A DNA stretch of 64,000 nucleotides from Lachnospiraceae bacterium (GCA_017634455.1 JAGBNK010000028.1:28488-92487); one strand, 5' to 3'. Positions 54,451 through 63,625 are shown, numbered from the stretch's first letter. The notes: generated by a model not told the origin, from the sequence alone. Numbers and translations are program-made.

Positions 54451-55356
54451 CTAATCATCAGTTGCATGAAGCCTCTCCAACTGAACCAACGCCCTATGTC
54501 CTGCTCTTATCATATAAATAGAAGTAACAACAGAAATCACAAATAACATTCCTCCTGTCACACTATTAAACAATCGTCTGTTAGCAGCCCCACCGTCGCC
54601 ACCGAAAGTTATAAGCATCATGGTCTGGCAGAAAAATATAGACATTACCGCCACCAGCAGATTCAACATCTTGTTGGCCCTAAGTATAGGTCTTTTCATT
54701 GTGTTGTATTTATGCATGCCCCAGATAGACATTCCTACATTGTAAAATGCTACAGCTATTACTCCAAAGCTCAGAAAAAAAGGATATGTAAAATGTTCAT
54801 CCTTGATTATCATTTCCACAATAACAGAACACATGGCCAGAGTAAGAACGGCCAGGCCTATTCCAGTATTTACAAAGCTTATATACTCTCTCCTTAGATA
54901 TGTATATGTGTCCTGTTCTTTCTTATTAATCTCATGCTTCACAATAAGCCATAGTCGCAAAAGCATAAGAATAAAATAATAAGCCGACACCGCTTTCAGC
55001 CAATCAGAGTTTTGAACAACACCCTGATATACATTAAAACCAGCAAAAGTTAAATTCAGAAAGCATGAGAAAATCATAAATAGCCATGATCTATAATCCA
55101 TGTCAGTTATAATTTTTCCAATAAATGGCCACTCCTTCATGGTCTCCCACAAGGGCTTACTAATATTTATAATGAAACAAACAGTCCACACCAGGGATAT
55201 AAATGCAAATGCATAAAATACTGCCGCCCACCATGTATCATTTCTATTATTTTCAAAAATCAAATACAGGCTTATGACAGTTATAACATCCGCCAGCAAA
55301 ACCACTATGGGATTAATGAACAGAATTTGTTTTAATCTCTCTTGAAACTTATTCAT
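54451..55356 (-). CDS. Multi-pass membrane protein, unknown
   Basis: A 301-residue protein with seven or eight hydrophobic segments (PIVVLLADVITVISLYLIF near the N terminus; FFLSFGVIAVAFYNVGMS near 190). Charged loops RREYISF and KYNTMKRPILRANK face one side. No enzyme motif is seen and no family is recognised. It stands alone between the flavin reductase operon and the PH-domain gene. Confidence 0.6.
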   Translation of the reverse strand: MNKFQERLKQILFINPIVVLLADVITVISLYLIFENNRNDTWWAAVFYAFAFISLVWTVCFIINISKPLWETMKEWPFIGKIITDMDYRSWLFMIFSCFLNLTFAGFNVYQGVVQNSDWLKAVSAYYFILMLLRLWLIVKHEINKKEQDTYTYLRREYISFVNTGIGLAVLTLAMCSVIVEMIIKDEHFTYPFFLSFGVIAVAFYNVGMSIWGMHKYNTMKRPILRANKMLNLLVAVMSIFFCQTMMLITFGGDGGAANRRLFNSVTGGMLFVISVVTSIYMIRAGHRALVQLERLHATDD

Positions 55357-55423
55357 AATATACAGGTCTCTCTAATACGCGCAGCGCAATCAAGTAATCT
55401 ATTATCCTAGTCTCCTGAAGATA

Positions 55424-55804
55424 CTATAAGTTAATATCTTCATCCTCATCATTATCATCATGACCATCTGCCATGAATTCTCTGGCTGACACTCTTGATT
55501 CTTTTCTTGCTTCCTCAATGGCATCACTTAAAATGCGTTTGATTTCCTTAGCGTTCTTTACATTTATCAAATCAATATCACGAGCAGTCTTGTCAGATGT
55601 ATGTAAATGAATTGTACCAATGCCGAAGATTCTCTGAATCAAAGAAGCACTGAAATCAATATCAAGGATTCGATATAATCTAATCTCTTCTTCCTTCTTA
55701 TTCAAAAATCCTGTATCCACAAGCAACACCTTGCCGTCACAGCTGTATACTGTAAATGTCCAAGGTAATCCAATAATCCATCTCTTTCTCTCTCTAAATA
55801 ACAT
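55424..55804 (-). CDS. PH-domain protein (bPH type)
   Basis: ATG at 55804, after GGAGG, gives 126 residues. It folds as a bacterial PH-like domain: IIGLPWTFTVYSCDGKVLLV, IRLYRILDIDFSASLIQRIF and GTIHLHTSDKTARDIDLINV, ending in an acidic tail (DDNDEDEDI). Members are membrane-associated adaptors of unknown partners. It has no signal peptide. It is divergent from argG. Confidence 0.72.
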   Translation of the reverse strand: MLFRERKRWIIGLPWTFTVYSCDGKVLLVDTGFLNKKEEEIRLYRILDIDFSASLIQRIFGIGTIHLHTSDKTARDIDLINVKNAKEIKRILSDAIEEARKESRVSAREFMADGHDDNDEDEDINL

Positions 55805-56009
55805 AAAAATCCTCCGTTCTGGTATATATAACTTTCCTATATACAATAATTTCTTCTGCAAACACAGTGAGCATTGACGCTATTATTGCAACCAAGACCT
55901 CTATGTGTTCGCAAATGACATAAAAATATTTTAACATATCTTATAATTTTTGTACTTAACTATGGTAAAATAATAAAGTAATTTTAAATATACAAAAGAA
56001 TTAGGTTGT

Positions 56010-56082
56010 AATGAATAAAAAATCATTTTCCGCAAAATATTTTGCATAAATACTTGAAAAATCCTAATTTGTATTGTATATT
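56010..56082 (+). promoter_or_regulatory. argG promoter with two ARG-box-like sites
   Basis: TTGAAA (56054-56059), 17 bases, TATATT (56077-56082) make a sigma-A promoter. AATGAATAAAAAATCAT (56010-56026) and TTTGCATAAATACTTG (56041-56056) resemble ArgR boxes; the second overlaps the -35. Repression of argG by ArgR with arginine is the expected use. Confidence 0.6.
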
Positions 56083-56127
56083 TATAAGCGTATTATTTAT
56101 AATTATTCAAAGAAAGAGGTATCGGAT

Positions 56128-57354
56128 ATGAAAGATAAGGTTGTATTAGCATACTCAGGCGGACTTGATACTACTGCTATCATCCCTTGGTTAAAAGAAA
56201 CTTATGATTATGATGTAATATGCTGCTGCATCGATTGCGGTCAGGGCGAAGAATTAGATGGACTTCAGGAACGAGCTAGATTGTCTGGTGCTTCTAAATT
56301 ATATATTGAAGATATTGTAGACGAATTCTGTGACGATTATATTATGCCTTGTGTACAGGCCGGAGCTATCTATGAGCATAAATATCTCATGGGAACAGCT
56401 ATGGCTCGTCCAGGAATTGCCAAGAAACTGGTAGAGATTGCCCGCAAGGAAAATGCTGTTGCAATATGCCATGGTGCTACAGGAAAAGGGAATGATCAGA
56501 TTCGTTTCGAACTTGGAATCAAAGCTCTCGCTCCTGATATCAAAGTTATCGCTCCTTGGAGAGATGATCGTTGGGGCATGGATTCCCGTGAAGCAGAGAT
56601 TGAATATTGTCACAAGCACGGAATTGACCTTCCATTTGGCACAGACCAGTCATATAGTCGTGATAGAAACTTATGGCATATCAGCCATGAAGGTTTAGAG
56701 CTTGAAGACCCAAGTCTTGAGCCAAACTACGAGCATATGTTAGTACTTGGTGTTACACCAGAAAAGGCTCCTGATGAAGGCGAGTATGTGACCATCAATT
56801 TTGAAAAAGGTGTTCCTACTGCTGTCAACGGCAAGAAGATGAAGACTTCTGATATCATCCGTGAGCTTAACCGTCTAGGTGGCAAGCACGGAATTGGTAT
56901 TGTAGATATTGTAGAAAACCGTGTAGTTGGTATGAAGAGCCGCGGCGTATACGAGACTCCAGGTGGAACAATCCTCATGGAAGCACATGATCAGTTGGAG
57001 GAGTTAGTTCTTGATAGAGACACAATGGAAGCAAAGAAAAATCTCGGTTCTAAACTTGCTCAGGTTGTATATGAAGGAAAATGGTTTACTCCTCTTCGAG
57101 AAGCAATCTCAGCATTTGTTACATCAACACAGGATGTGGTAACTGGTGAAGTTAAGTTCAAGTTGTACAAGGGAAATATTATCAAAGCCGGTACTACTTC
57201 TCCTTACTCACTTTACAGCGAGTCTCTGGCATCATTTACTACAGGTGATATGTATGACCACCATGATGCAGAAGGATTCATCACTCTCTGGGGACTTCCA
57301 CTTCAGGTTCGCGCCATGAGAATGAATGAACTCAAGAATGAAAATAAGAAATAG
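56128..57354 (+). CDS. argG: Argininosuccinate synthase
   Basis: ATG at 56128, after AGAGGT, gives 408 residues, normal for ArgG. The N-terminal ATP pyrophosphatase motif is LAYSGGLDTTAIIPW; ICHGATGKGNDQIRFEL and YSRDRNLWHISHEG are further hallmarks. It joins citrulline and aspartate with ATP in arginine synthesis. argH is not adjacent, so the gene stands alone under its own promoter. Codon usage (frequent CGT, GGT) fits a well-expressed housekeeping gene. Confidence 0.95.
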   Translation: MKDKVVLAYSGGLDTTAIIPWLKETYDYDVICCCIDCGQGEELDGLQERARLSGASKLYIEDIVDEFCDDYIMPCVQAGAIYEHKYLMGTAMARPGIAKKLVEIARKENAVAICHGATGKGNDQIRFELGIKALAPDIKVIAPWRDDRWGMDSREAEIEYCHKHGIDLPFGTDQSYSRDRNLWHISHEGLELEDPSLEPNYEHMLVLGVTPEKAPDEGEYVTINFEKGVPTAVNGKKMKTSDIIRELNRLGGKHGIGIVDIVENRVVGMKSRGVYETPGGTILMEAHDQLEELVLDRDTMEAKKNLGSKLAQVVYEGKWFTPLREAISAFVTSTQDVVTGEVKFKLYKGNIIKAGTTSPYSLYSESLASFTTGDMYDHHDAEGFITLWGLPLQVRAMRMNELKNENKK

Positions 57355-57373
57355 TATTAAATAAACTCAAAAT

Positions 57374-57428
57374 AATCCCAGGCAAATGAGATGTATATAC
57401 TCTCAAATGTCTGGGATTTATTTTGTTA
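57374..57428 (+). terminator. argG terminator
   Basis: AATCCCAGGCA (57374-57384) pairs with TGTCTGGGATT (57408-57418) with one G-U wobble, an inner GAGA/TCTC pairing, then TATTTTGTT. It fits termination of argG. Confidence 0.8.
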
Positions 57429-57430
57429 TA

Positions 57431-57487
57431 GCCGCTTTTAAAAAATATTATAATATGACTCCTGCACAATATCGTAAAAAGCTGTAA
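57431..57487 (+). pseudogene. Remnant of an AraC-family regulator (last 18 codons)
   Basis: In one frame these bases read AAFKKYYNMTPAQYRKKL followed by TAA, the exact C-terminal form of AraC-type helix-turn-helix proteins (compare VGMTPREYRMQ and TGMTPSAYRKQ in this window). No start or upstream helix remains, because the argG terminator lies just before. It is a decayed stub left by a deletion. Confidence 0.6.
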
Positions 57488-57491
57488 GTTT

Positions 57492-58985
57492 TTATCCAAG
57501 TAATCCTCTTATCATCTCAGGCGTAAACTCTACTACAGTCTTGCCTTCGGCCTCGATTTGATACAGGGCATTTGCACAGATATGCTCTGCCGCCTGTTCA
57601 ATATCTCTGATGCCTGATGTATTCTTGTATGCATCCATAATGGCATCTAAAGCAGCATCATTTATCACAATCTCCTCCGACTTCAAGCCGATACGCTTCA
57701 GGACTTTAGGCATTGCAAATTTACTAAATATAATTCGCTTCTCTTCCATTGTATAATCCGGCAGTTCAATAACTGCAAATCTGGACATAAGTGGTGCAGA
57801 AATCTGACTCTTATCATTGGCGGTGGCAATTGGATATACACCGCTGGTTGGAATGTTACACTCCACATAATTATCTGTAAATCCCAGGTTATCAAGCAAG
57901 GTTAGGAGCACATCTGCAGGATTTCCATTTCCCTTTCCGCTGGCAGCCTTATCTAGCTCATTTATAATAAATACCAGATTAGATGTCTCTGCCATGGCAA
58001 ATGATTCCATAATAAGTCCCGGCTTTGCATTGGCATAAATTCTAGAACTTCCGGTAAGCTGCTCCGGATCATTAATTGAACTCATCTCAAGAATTGCCCA
58101 TGGCATCTTCAAAATTCTGGCAACTGCATAAGCAATCTGAGACTTACCTGTTCCCGCTGGTCCTATAATAAGCAAACCATAGGCTGGTAAAGTATGAGTT
58201 CGATTTATCTGAATAATAGTCTCGATAATTCGCTGCTTCACAGACTCAAGGCCATATAATTCTTCGTCTAAGATTCTTCTGGCTTCCACCGGATCAATTG
58301 GTTCAAAGTCGGAATTCTTCCATTGAATATTTAACATAATAGACAGAGCTCGCTGAGCATGGCGTCTCTCCTCCGGAGTTACCTCTGAGGACTTGGCAAC
58401 AGCCAAATTTCTTCTGGCCCATAATCTGATATTGTCCGGCAAAGTGCCACCTGCACATGTTAGAAAATCGGATATGGTCTGGATACTGGTGAGCTTCATG
58501 TTGTCGCCATCTTCCGCCTCATCAAAAAACTCATCATCATTTTCCACAGCATCACTTTTAAAAAGTCGCTCAATCATAAATTGTAGGAAGCCATCCTCCG
58601 CAGAAAGCTTAGTTCCTCTCACAGTCACTCCAGTCTCCTGTATCTTGTAAACTGCGTATCCTCTAACAGTATTTTCACCTGACAGACGAACTGTTATATG
58701 ATTCTCTCCCAACCACTTTATGAGATTTACAAATCTTGAATCCAACTCCGTAATATCTGCTTTGAAATGTTTACCATCCTCATCAAATTCAAAGGCGGTT
58801 CCCTGAATCGGACTTACAAACATTCCTGCGGAATGATGCGACCACTGTTTTTGCTGATTATCCAATACCAGAATGGGCTGGTCAGGAGTAGCTACGTCAT
58901 TATTATTTTTCAAAATCACATATGTAGTTTCCGGATTCTGTGAAGTTGTATTAACCTGTGGTTCGTCAAAATCAAATACTGCCAT
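57492..58985 (-). CDS. Lon-type AAA+ ATPase module without protease domain
   Basis: ATG at 58985, after AAAGGAT, gives 497 residues; a longer frame to 59045 would start inside the leader hairpin. The N-terminal 240 residues are not recognised and carry an acidic stretch (ENDDEFFDEAEDGD). From about 255 the Lon AAA module follows: LYGLESVKQRIIETI, Walker A GPAGTGKS (about 275), Walker B FIINELDKA (about 340, Asn where Asp is usual), a second-region sensor IATAND, and the Lon alpha subdomain with SGIRDIEQAAEHIC. There is no S16 protease domain. It is probably a chaperone-like remodeller; a change in Walker B may slow hydrolysis. Confidence 0.78.
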   Translation of the reverse strand: MAVFDFDEPQVNTTSQNPETTYVILKNNNDVATPDQPILVLDNQQKQWSHHSAGMFVSPIQGTAFEFDEDGKHFKADITELDSRFVNLIKWLGENHITVRLSGENTVRGYAVYKIQETGVTVRGTKLSAEDGFLQFMIERLFKSDAVENDDEFFDEAEDGDNMKLTSIQTISDFLTCAGGTLPDNIRLWARRNLAVAKSSEVTPEERRHAQRALSIMLNIQWKNSDFEPIDPVEARRILDEELYGLESVKQRIIETIIQINRTHTLPAYGLLIIGPAGTGKSQIAYAVARILKMPWAILEMSSINDPEQLTGSSRIYANAKPGLIMESFAMAETSNLVFIINELDKAASGKGNGNPADVLLTLLDNLGFTDNYVECNIPTSGVYPIATANDKSQISAPLMSRFAVIELPDYTMEEKRIIFSKFAMPKVLKRIGLKSEEIVINDAALDAIMDAYKNTSGIRDIEQAAEHICANALYQIEAEGKTVVEFTPEMIRGLLG

Positions 58986-59012
58986 ATTATTTATCCTTTC
59001 GATTGGTGTTAC

Positions 59013-59079
59013 TCTCCAAAAAGAAAGAGAGTCACGCAAATGCACGACTCTCTACCATTTACGCCATGAATTTATTATA
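59013..59079 (-). promoter_or_regulatory. Promoter and leader hairpin/terminator of the AAA+ gene
   Basis: On the minus strand TATAAT (59074-59079) precedes a 12-bp hairpin (AGAGAGTC at 59026-59033 with GACTCTCT at 59046-59053; inner pairs with G-U) followed by TTCTTTTT, then the ribosome site and ATG 58985. A hairpin with U run inside a 75-base leader can stop transcription early, so it is a candidate attenuator; it may instead be the end of the Mrp transcript. Confidence 0.5.
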
Positions 59080-59149
59080 ACAAAATCCACGCATAATTAT
59101 TCAATTATTTTTCATATTTATTAGGATTTTTGAAGTATGGACTTCATTC

Positions 59150-60004
59150 TTATTTATTCAATAGCTCCAAGGCATCCTTGGCGATTGAGATATAAGAATT
59201 CTCCACCTCGTAAATTTTGCCAGCATCTGCAGCCTGAGCAAACTTCTGATCCATAGGCATCTGTCCAAGTAATGCCACATTTAAATCACCGCAGATTTCT
59301 TTGATGTAAGACTCACCAAACATTTTGATTTCCTTGCCGCAATCAGGGCAAACGATATAGCTGTAGTTCTCCACGATACCGAGAACTTCCACTCCCATCA
59401 TCTCTGCCATGTTGTAAGCCTTCTTCACAATCATTTTCACAAGATCCTGTGGAGATGTCACGATTACAATTCCGTCAATTGGAAGTGACTGGAATACTGT
59501 AAGTGGCACGTCACCAGTTCCAGGTGGCATATCTACGAAGAGATAATCCAACTCGCCCCACTGTACATCTGTCCAGAACTGCTTAACTGCTCCAGCAATA
59601 ACTGGGCCTCTCCATACAACAGGTGCTTCCTCATCATCCAGAAGCAGGTTGATTGACATGATTTTGGTTCCGTCCTCTGCCTCTACAGGGAAGCTTCCAT
59701 TTTCATCTGCTACTGCCGGTCCGTGCACGCCAAACATCTTTGGAATAGATGGGCCTGTAATATCTGCGTCCAGAATACCAACCTTATAGCCAGCCTTTCT
59801 CATCATTGTAGCAAGTGAAGATGTGACAAATGATTTTCCAACTCCACCCTTTCCACTGACAATACCAATCACATGCTTAATATGTGAATTTGGATTTGCC
59901 TCCTCAAGAAATGATGTCTTCTTATTTCCTGCTGCTGAAGGGCATCCCTCGCAGCTTTCCTTTGAACAACTTGATGCGCTTGCGCACTGCTTTTCTTCTG
60001 CCAT
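59150..60004 (-). CDS. Mrp/NBP35 family iron-sulfur carrier ATPase
   Basis: A 284-residue P-loop ATPase. The N terminus carries four Cys (CASASSCSKESCEGC, residues 7-21). The deviant Walker A is SGKGGVGKSFV (about 50-60), followed by LDADITGPSIPKMFG and DMPPGTGD, all diagnostic of Mrp/ApbC/NBP35. The CxxC near residue 223 (YIVCPDCGKE) is the bridging cluster site. It assembles or delivers iron-sulfur clusters to apoproteins in the cytoplasm. Confidence 0.9.
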   Translation of the reverse strand: MAEEKQCASASSCSKESCEGCPSAAGNKKTSFLEEANPNSHIKHVIGIVSGKGGVGKSFVTSSLATMMRKAGYKVGILDADITGPSIPKMFGVHGPAVADENGSFPVEAEDGTKIMSINLLLDDEEAPVVWRGPVIAGAVKQFWTDVQWGELDYLFVDMPPGTGDVPLTVFQSLPIDGIVIVTSPQDLVKMIVKKAYNMAEMMGVEVLGIVENYSYIVCPDCGKEIKMFGESYIKEICGDLNVALLGQMPMDQKFAQAADAGKIYEVENSYISIAKDALELLNK

Positions 60005-60221
60005 TATTATACTCCTTCTATCTTTCTTCTAATTTATTAAATCTATTTATCAAGTCTCCTTATTAAGTCTTTTTATCTAGTAGGTTTATCAAATTAGTTA
60101 CACTACATCCTCTAGTAATGTTTCTATTCAAGACATTGATATTTTTTTGACACAATTTATTGTACTATATTTTCCTAGTTAAGTGTAGGAAATGCCTGCA
60201 TGTTCATTAAATAGTGCATTT

Positions 60222-61301
60222 TTAATCCTGAGCATCCTTAAACATCTGAGCCAACGACTCATTAAATGGTGGTCTTGCAACACCGCGCTCTGTTACAATT
60301 CCTGCTATCAGCTCATGATCCGTCACATCAAATGCCGGGTTAAATACCTTGACTCCCTCTGGAGCCATGCGCTTCTCATACCACATCTCTGTAACTTCCT
60401 CTGGCTTACGCTCCTCAATAACAATGTCGTCGCCTGATGCTGTTGACATATCAATTGTAGAACTTGGTGCACATACATACATTGGAACACCATACTGCTT
60501 GGCAACTGCTGCAACTACAGATGTACCGATTTTATTTGCTGCATCACCATTGGCAGCAATTCTATCAGCTCCAACAAAGATTGCATTTACCCAACCATTT
60601 TTCATAACCATAGCTGACATATTGTCACAGATAAGAGTTGTATCAATTCCTGACTCTTGAAGCTCGAAAGCTGTAAGTCTGGCTCCCTGAAGCAAAGGTC
60701 TGGTCTCGTCACAGAATACCTTGAGATTATAACCTTTCTCCTGTCCCAAATAAATCGGAGCTGTAGCTGTACCATATTTTACAGTTGCAAGCTTACCCGC
60801 ATTGCAGTGAGTGAGAATTCCATCTCCAGGCTTGATAAGTTCCAAACCATTTTCACCAATTCGTCTACACATATCGATGTCTTCCTCGCGAATTGTAATA
60901 GCTTCATTGTGAAGAGTCGATACAATTTCTTCCACTGAATCCTTGTAATCAATGCATGCCTGGCATACTTCATCCATACGATTAAGAGCCCATGAGAGAT
61001 TAACAGCTGTAGGTCTTGATGAATCCAGATATTCCTTATCTCGTTTAAACATTTTATAGAATTCATTGACATCTGTTGTGTCATAGCGAGCTGCCAAGAC
61101 ATACATACCAATTGCAGCAGCCACACCAATTGCTGGGGCACCTCTCACCTGAAGCAGGTAAATTGCATCCCATATCTCCTTGGCTTCTGTAAGAGAAATA
61201 AGTTCAATTGTTCCTGGTAGTTTAGTCTGATCAATAATAACAAGCGCCTTGTTCTCCTCGTCAAGAGTTACTGTGTCAATATCCATAATGTTCTGTTTCA
61301 T
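60222..61301 (-). CDS. mtnA: S-methyl-5-thioribose-1-phosphate isomerase
   Basis: A 359-residue protein with MtnA landmarks: LLQVRGAPAIGVAAAIGMYV near residue 50, the catalytic Cys in THCNAGKLATVKYGTA near 165, DRIAANGDAANKIGTS near 245, and FNPAFDVTDHELI near the C terminus. It converts methylthioribose-1-phosphate to methylthioribulose-1-phosphate in methionine or DHAP-shunt salvage, and relatives isomerise 5-deoxyribose-1-phosphate. MtnK and aldolase genes are not nearby. It lies downstream of fucO beyond a terminator. Confidence 0.9.
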   Translation of the reverse strand: MKQNIMDIDTVTLDEENKALVIIDQTKLPGTIELISLTEAKEIWDAIYLLQVRGAPAIGVAAAIGMYVLAARYDTTDVNEFYKMFKRDKEYLDSSRPTAVNLSWALNRMDEVCQACIDYKDSVEEIVSTLHNEAITIREEDIDMCRRIGENGLELIKPGDGILTHCNAGKLATVKYGTATAPIYLGQEKGYNLKVFCDETRPLLQGARLTAFELQESGIDTTLICDNMSAMVMKNGWVNAIFVGADRIAANGDAANKIGTSVVAAVAKQYGVPMYVCAPSSTIDMSTASGDDIVIEERKPEEVTEMWYEKRMAPEGVKVFNPAFDVTDHELIAGIVTERGVARPPFNESLAQMFKDAQD

Positions 61302-61504
61302 TTCATACTTCCTTCTACTACTTTAGTGTTTTATATTTGTAATAAACCTTACTAACAGCAAGGAATTATTAATCTGTTGTTCTATCTATAAATCTATCAT
61401 AATCCATTTATATTTTATACCAACTAGACTATTTTACAATTATTTGTGGGGTTGGGGCAACCATGAATTTTGGTGGATATATTACATTTCACATACAAAC
61501 AAAA

Positions 61505-61539
61505 AACTGGCACTGCAAGTACAACTCACAATGCCAGTT
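61505..61539 (-). terminator. fucO terminator in the 297-base gap before mtnA
   Basis: AACTGGCA (61505-61512) pairs with TGCCAGTT (61532-61539), followed on the minus strand by TTTTTTGTTTG. It ends the fucO transcript. The remaining bases up to 61302 hold no frame; GGTTGGGGCAACC near 61451 is a small hairpin of unknown meaning, and the mtnA promoter must lie in this gap. Confidence 0.7.
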
Positions 61540-61598
61540 CTTTATTACATCGCATTATAATAGCTAAATTAGTCAGTCTATCATTTCACACAATGATA

Positions 61599-62744
61599 TT
61601 ACATAATCTTGCGGTAAAGCTCTTTAAGTTCTTCCACATTAGTATCTCTTGGATTTCCTGGGCAGCAAGCATCAGCAAATGCATCAGCAGCAAGTACATC
61701 AAGATCTTCCTCACGAACCTTGTCATTCTTCTGTGGAATTCCAACATCCTCAGACAACTTCTTGACAGCATCAATTGCAGCCTTTCTGTACTCAGCCTGA
61801 GTCATATTATCTACACCTTCTACTCCCATAGCACGAGCGATTTCTCTATATCTCTCGCCTGTGTATTCCTGGTTGTACTCCATAACGATTGGAAGCATCA
61901 TTGCACATGCAACACCATGAGGTGTGTCATAATGAGCACCAAGTGTATGAGCAATTGAATGAGCGATTCCAAGACCAACATTTGAGAATCCCATACCAGC
62001 GATATACTGTGCAAGAGCCATTCCCTCGCGACCTTCAGGAGTATTATTTACCGCACCACGAAGGTTCTGTGAAATGAGCTTGATAGCCTCAAGATGGAAC
62101 ATGTCTGTCATTTCCCATGCAGCTTTTGTTGTATAGCCTTCAATTGCGTGTGTAAGAGCATCCATACCTGTTGAAGCTGTAAGACCCTTTGGCATAGAAG
62201 ACATCATCTCAGGGTCGATAACTGCAACCTCAGGAATATCATTCTGATCAACACAAACAAACTTTCTTTCCTTCTCAACATCTGTAATTACATAGTTGAT
62301 TGTAACCTCTGCAGCTGTACCAGCAGTTGTTGGAACTGCAATAGTAGGAACTGCATGATTCTTGGTTGGAGCAACGCCTTCAAGGGAACGAACATCAGCA
62401 AACTCAGGGTTGTTGATGATAATACCGATAGCCTTGGCTGTATCCATTGATGAGCCACCACCGATAGTTATAATCGAATCAGCACCACACGCCTTGAAAG
62501 CTTCAACACCATCAGTTACATTCTGGATTGTTGGGTTTGGCTTAATCTCTGAGTAAAGAGTGAATGGAATGCCAGCCTTGTCAAGAAGGTCTGTAACCTT
62601 TGCAGTTACGCCAAATTTTACAAGGTCAGGATCAGAGCATACGAATACATGCTTAAATCCCTTATTCTGAGCAATAGTTGGAATTTCAGAGATTGCTCCT
62701 TTGCCATGATATGATACTGTGTTAAGTACAATTGCATTTGCCAT
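61599..62744 (-). CDS. fucO: Lactaldehyde reductase (iron-containing alcohol dehydrogenase)
   Basis: A 381-residue group III alcohol dehydrogenase very close to E. coli FucO by memory: NNPEFADVRSLEG, PTTAGTAAEVTINYVITD and GMGFSNVGLGIAHS match. The iron ligands are in TGMDALTHAIEGY and GIAHSIAHTLGAHYDTPHG. It reduces L-lactaldehyde to 1,2-propanediol with NADH, re-oxidising cofactor in rhamnose or fucose fermentation. This fits the two GH78 rhamnosidases in the window; rhaA/rhaB/rhaD themselves are not here. GAGGAGG precedes the start. Confidence 0.88.
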   Translation of the reverse strand: MANAIVLNTVSYHGKGAISEIPTIAQNKGFKHVFVCSDPDLVKFGVTAKVTDLLDKAGIPFTLYSEIKPNPTIQNVTDGVEAFKACGADSIITIGGGSSMDTAKAIGIIINNPEFADVRSLEGVAPTKNHAVPTIAVPTTAGTAAEVTINYVITDVEKERKFVCVDQNDIPEVAVIDPEMMSSMPKGLTASTGMDALTHAIEGYTTKAAWEMTDMFHLEAIKLISQNLRGAVNNTPEGREGMALAQYIAGMGFSNVGLGIAHSIAHTLGAHYDTPHGVACAMMLPIVMEYNQEYTGERYREIARAMGVEGVDNMTQAEYRKAAIDAVKKLSEDVGIPQKNDKVREEDLDVLAADAFADACCPGNPRDTNVEELKELYRKIM

Positions 62745-62959
62745 AGTATAAATCCTCCTCTACATTTTATGACATTTTTAACATCTGTTAATAGTTTAAC
62801 AAGCCTAGTGCCCCGCCTCAATATCCCTGTTTAATCAAAAAATGTGTCCTTATTTATTGTGTTTATTATCGACAAATTCTCACATGGCATCTACTTTTTT
62901 GCATTTCTGTTTTCATCGGTATTGTACCCATACCATCGTTTCACTCAAAAAATGTCTTA

Positions 62960-63015
62960 TTGTCAAAATCATACTCAAGTTATATAATATTGATATGATA
63001 TATCATATCAATATT
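62960..63015 (+). promoter_or_regulatory. Toxin-antitoxin promoter with perfect 30-bp palindrome
   Basis: TTGTCA (62960-62965), 17 bases, TATAAT (62983-62988) form a near-consensus promoter. Bases 62986-63015 are a perfect 30-bp palindrome (half-site AATATTGATATGATA) that begins inside the -10 box and ends 13 bases before the XRE gene. It is the expected operator for autorepression by the XRE domain. Confidence 0.8.
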
Positions 63016-63028
63016 GAGGAAGGTCAAT

Positions 63029-63625
63029 ATGGCGGAAAATACAGAGTTTAATGCAGAAAAAAAGCAGCTTGCTAATATGGTTAAAAGATTGCGTGCCTAT
63101 TATCACCTGTCGCAAAGAGACTTATCCAAGCTCTCCGGCATAAGCCAGGCCGATATTAGTAAAATCGAACGTGGGCTCGGTAACCCTTCTCTTAGTACTA
63201 TTTCTCGAATTATGTCTGCAACTGGAAATAGCCTAAATATGGATTACGTAATAGCCAGTGAAAATATAAGCGCTCATATTGAAACAAGAAAGGAAAATTT
63301 AGATTCTGAAATTTTACAGCTTGCAGAAGAATCTGCCTTGAGAATTCGATCTTCCTTTGGTGACAAAGTAAGCCAGATTATTCTTTTTGGTTCCTGTGCT
63401 CGTGGAGAAAATACAAAAGATTCTGATGTCGATATAGCGCTTATCTTAAAGGGGAAATATAATCATCTTCTTTACGAAGATATTCTTTCCGATATTTCTG
63501 CTGATATGATGGACAAATATAACGAACTTGTAAATTTTATTTGTTTATCATTAAAGGACTACACCGAAAAAAAAGGATGGTACCCATTTTATATGAATAT
63601 TGAAAAGGAGGGTATTTTATTCTAA
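63029..63625 (+). CDS. XRE helix-turn-helix / MNT-type nucleotidyltransferase fusion (antitoxin)
   Basis: ATG at 63029, after AGGAAGG, gives 198 residues. Residues about 10-65 form an XRE domain (SQRDLSKLSGISQADISKIE). Residues about 95-198 form a minimal nucleotidyltransferase with ILFGSCARGENTKDSDVDIA, the GSx10DxD active site. In MNT-HEPN systems the nucleotidyltransferase neutralises the HEPN RNase by AMPylating it. The fused HTH allows autoregulation at the palindrome. TAATG overlaps the toxin start. Confidence 0.87.
   Translation: MAENTEFNAEKKQLANMVKRLRAYYHLSQRDLSKLSGISQADISKIERGLGNPSLSTISRIMSATGNSLNMDYVIASENISAHIETRKENLDSEILQLAEESALRIRSSFGDKVSQIILFGSCARGENTKDSDVDIALILKGKYNHLLYEDILSDISADMMDKYNELVNFICLSLKDYTEKKGWYPFYMNIEKEGILF

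Noticed and set aside
55862..56127. T-box or other riboswitch upstream of argG
   Set aside because: No T-box core or specifier-loop pattern is visible; the leader is short and carries a normal promoter with ARG-like boxes.
61302..61598. Riboswitch upstream of mtnA around the GGTTGGGGCAACC hairpin
   Set aside because: The hairpin is only five pairs long and no SAM or other aptamer core could be recognised; the rest of the gap holds only the fucO terminator.
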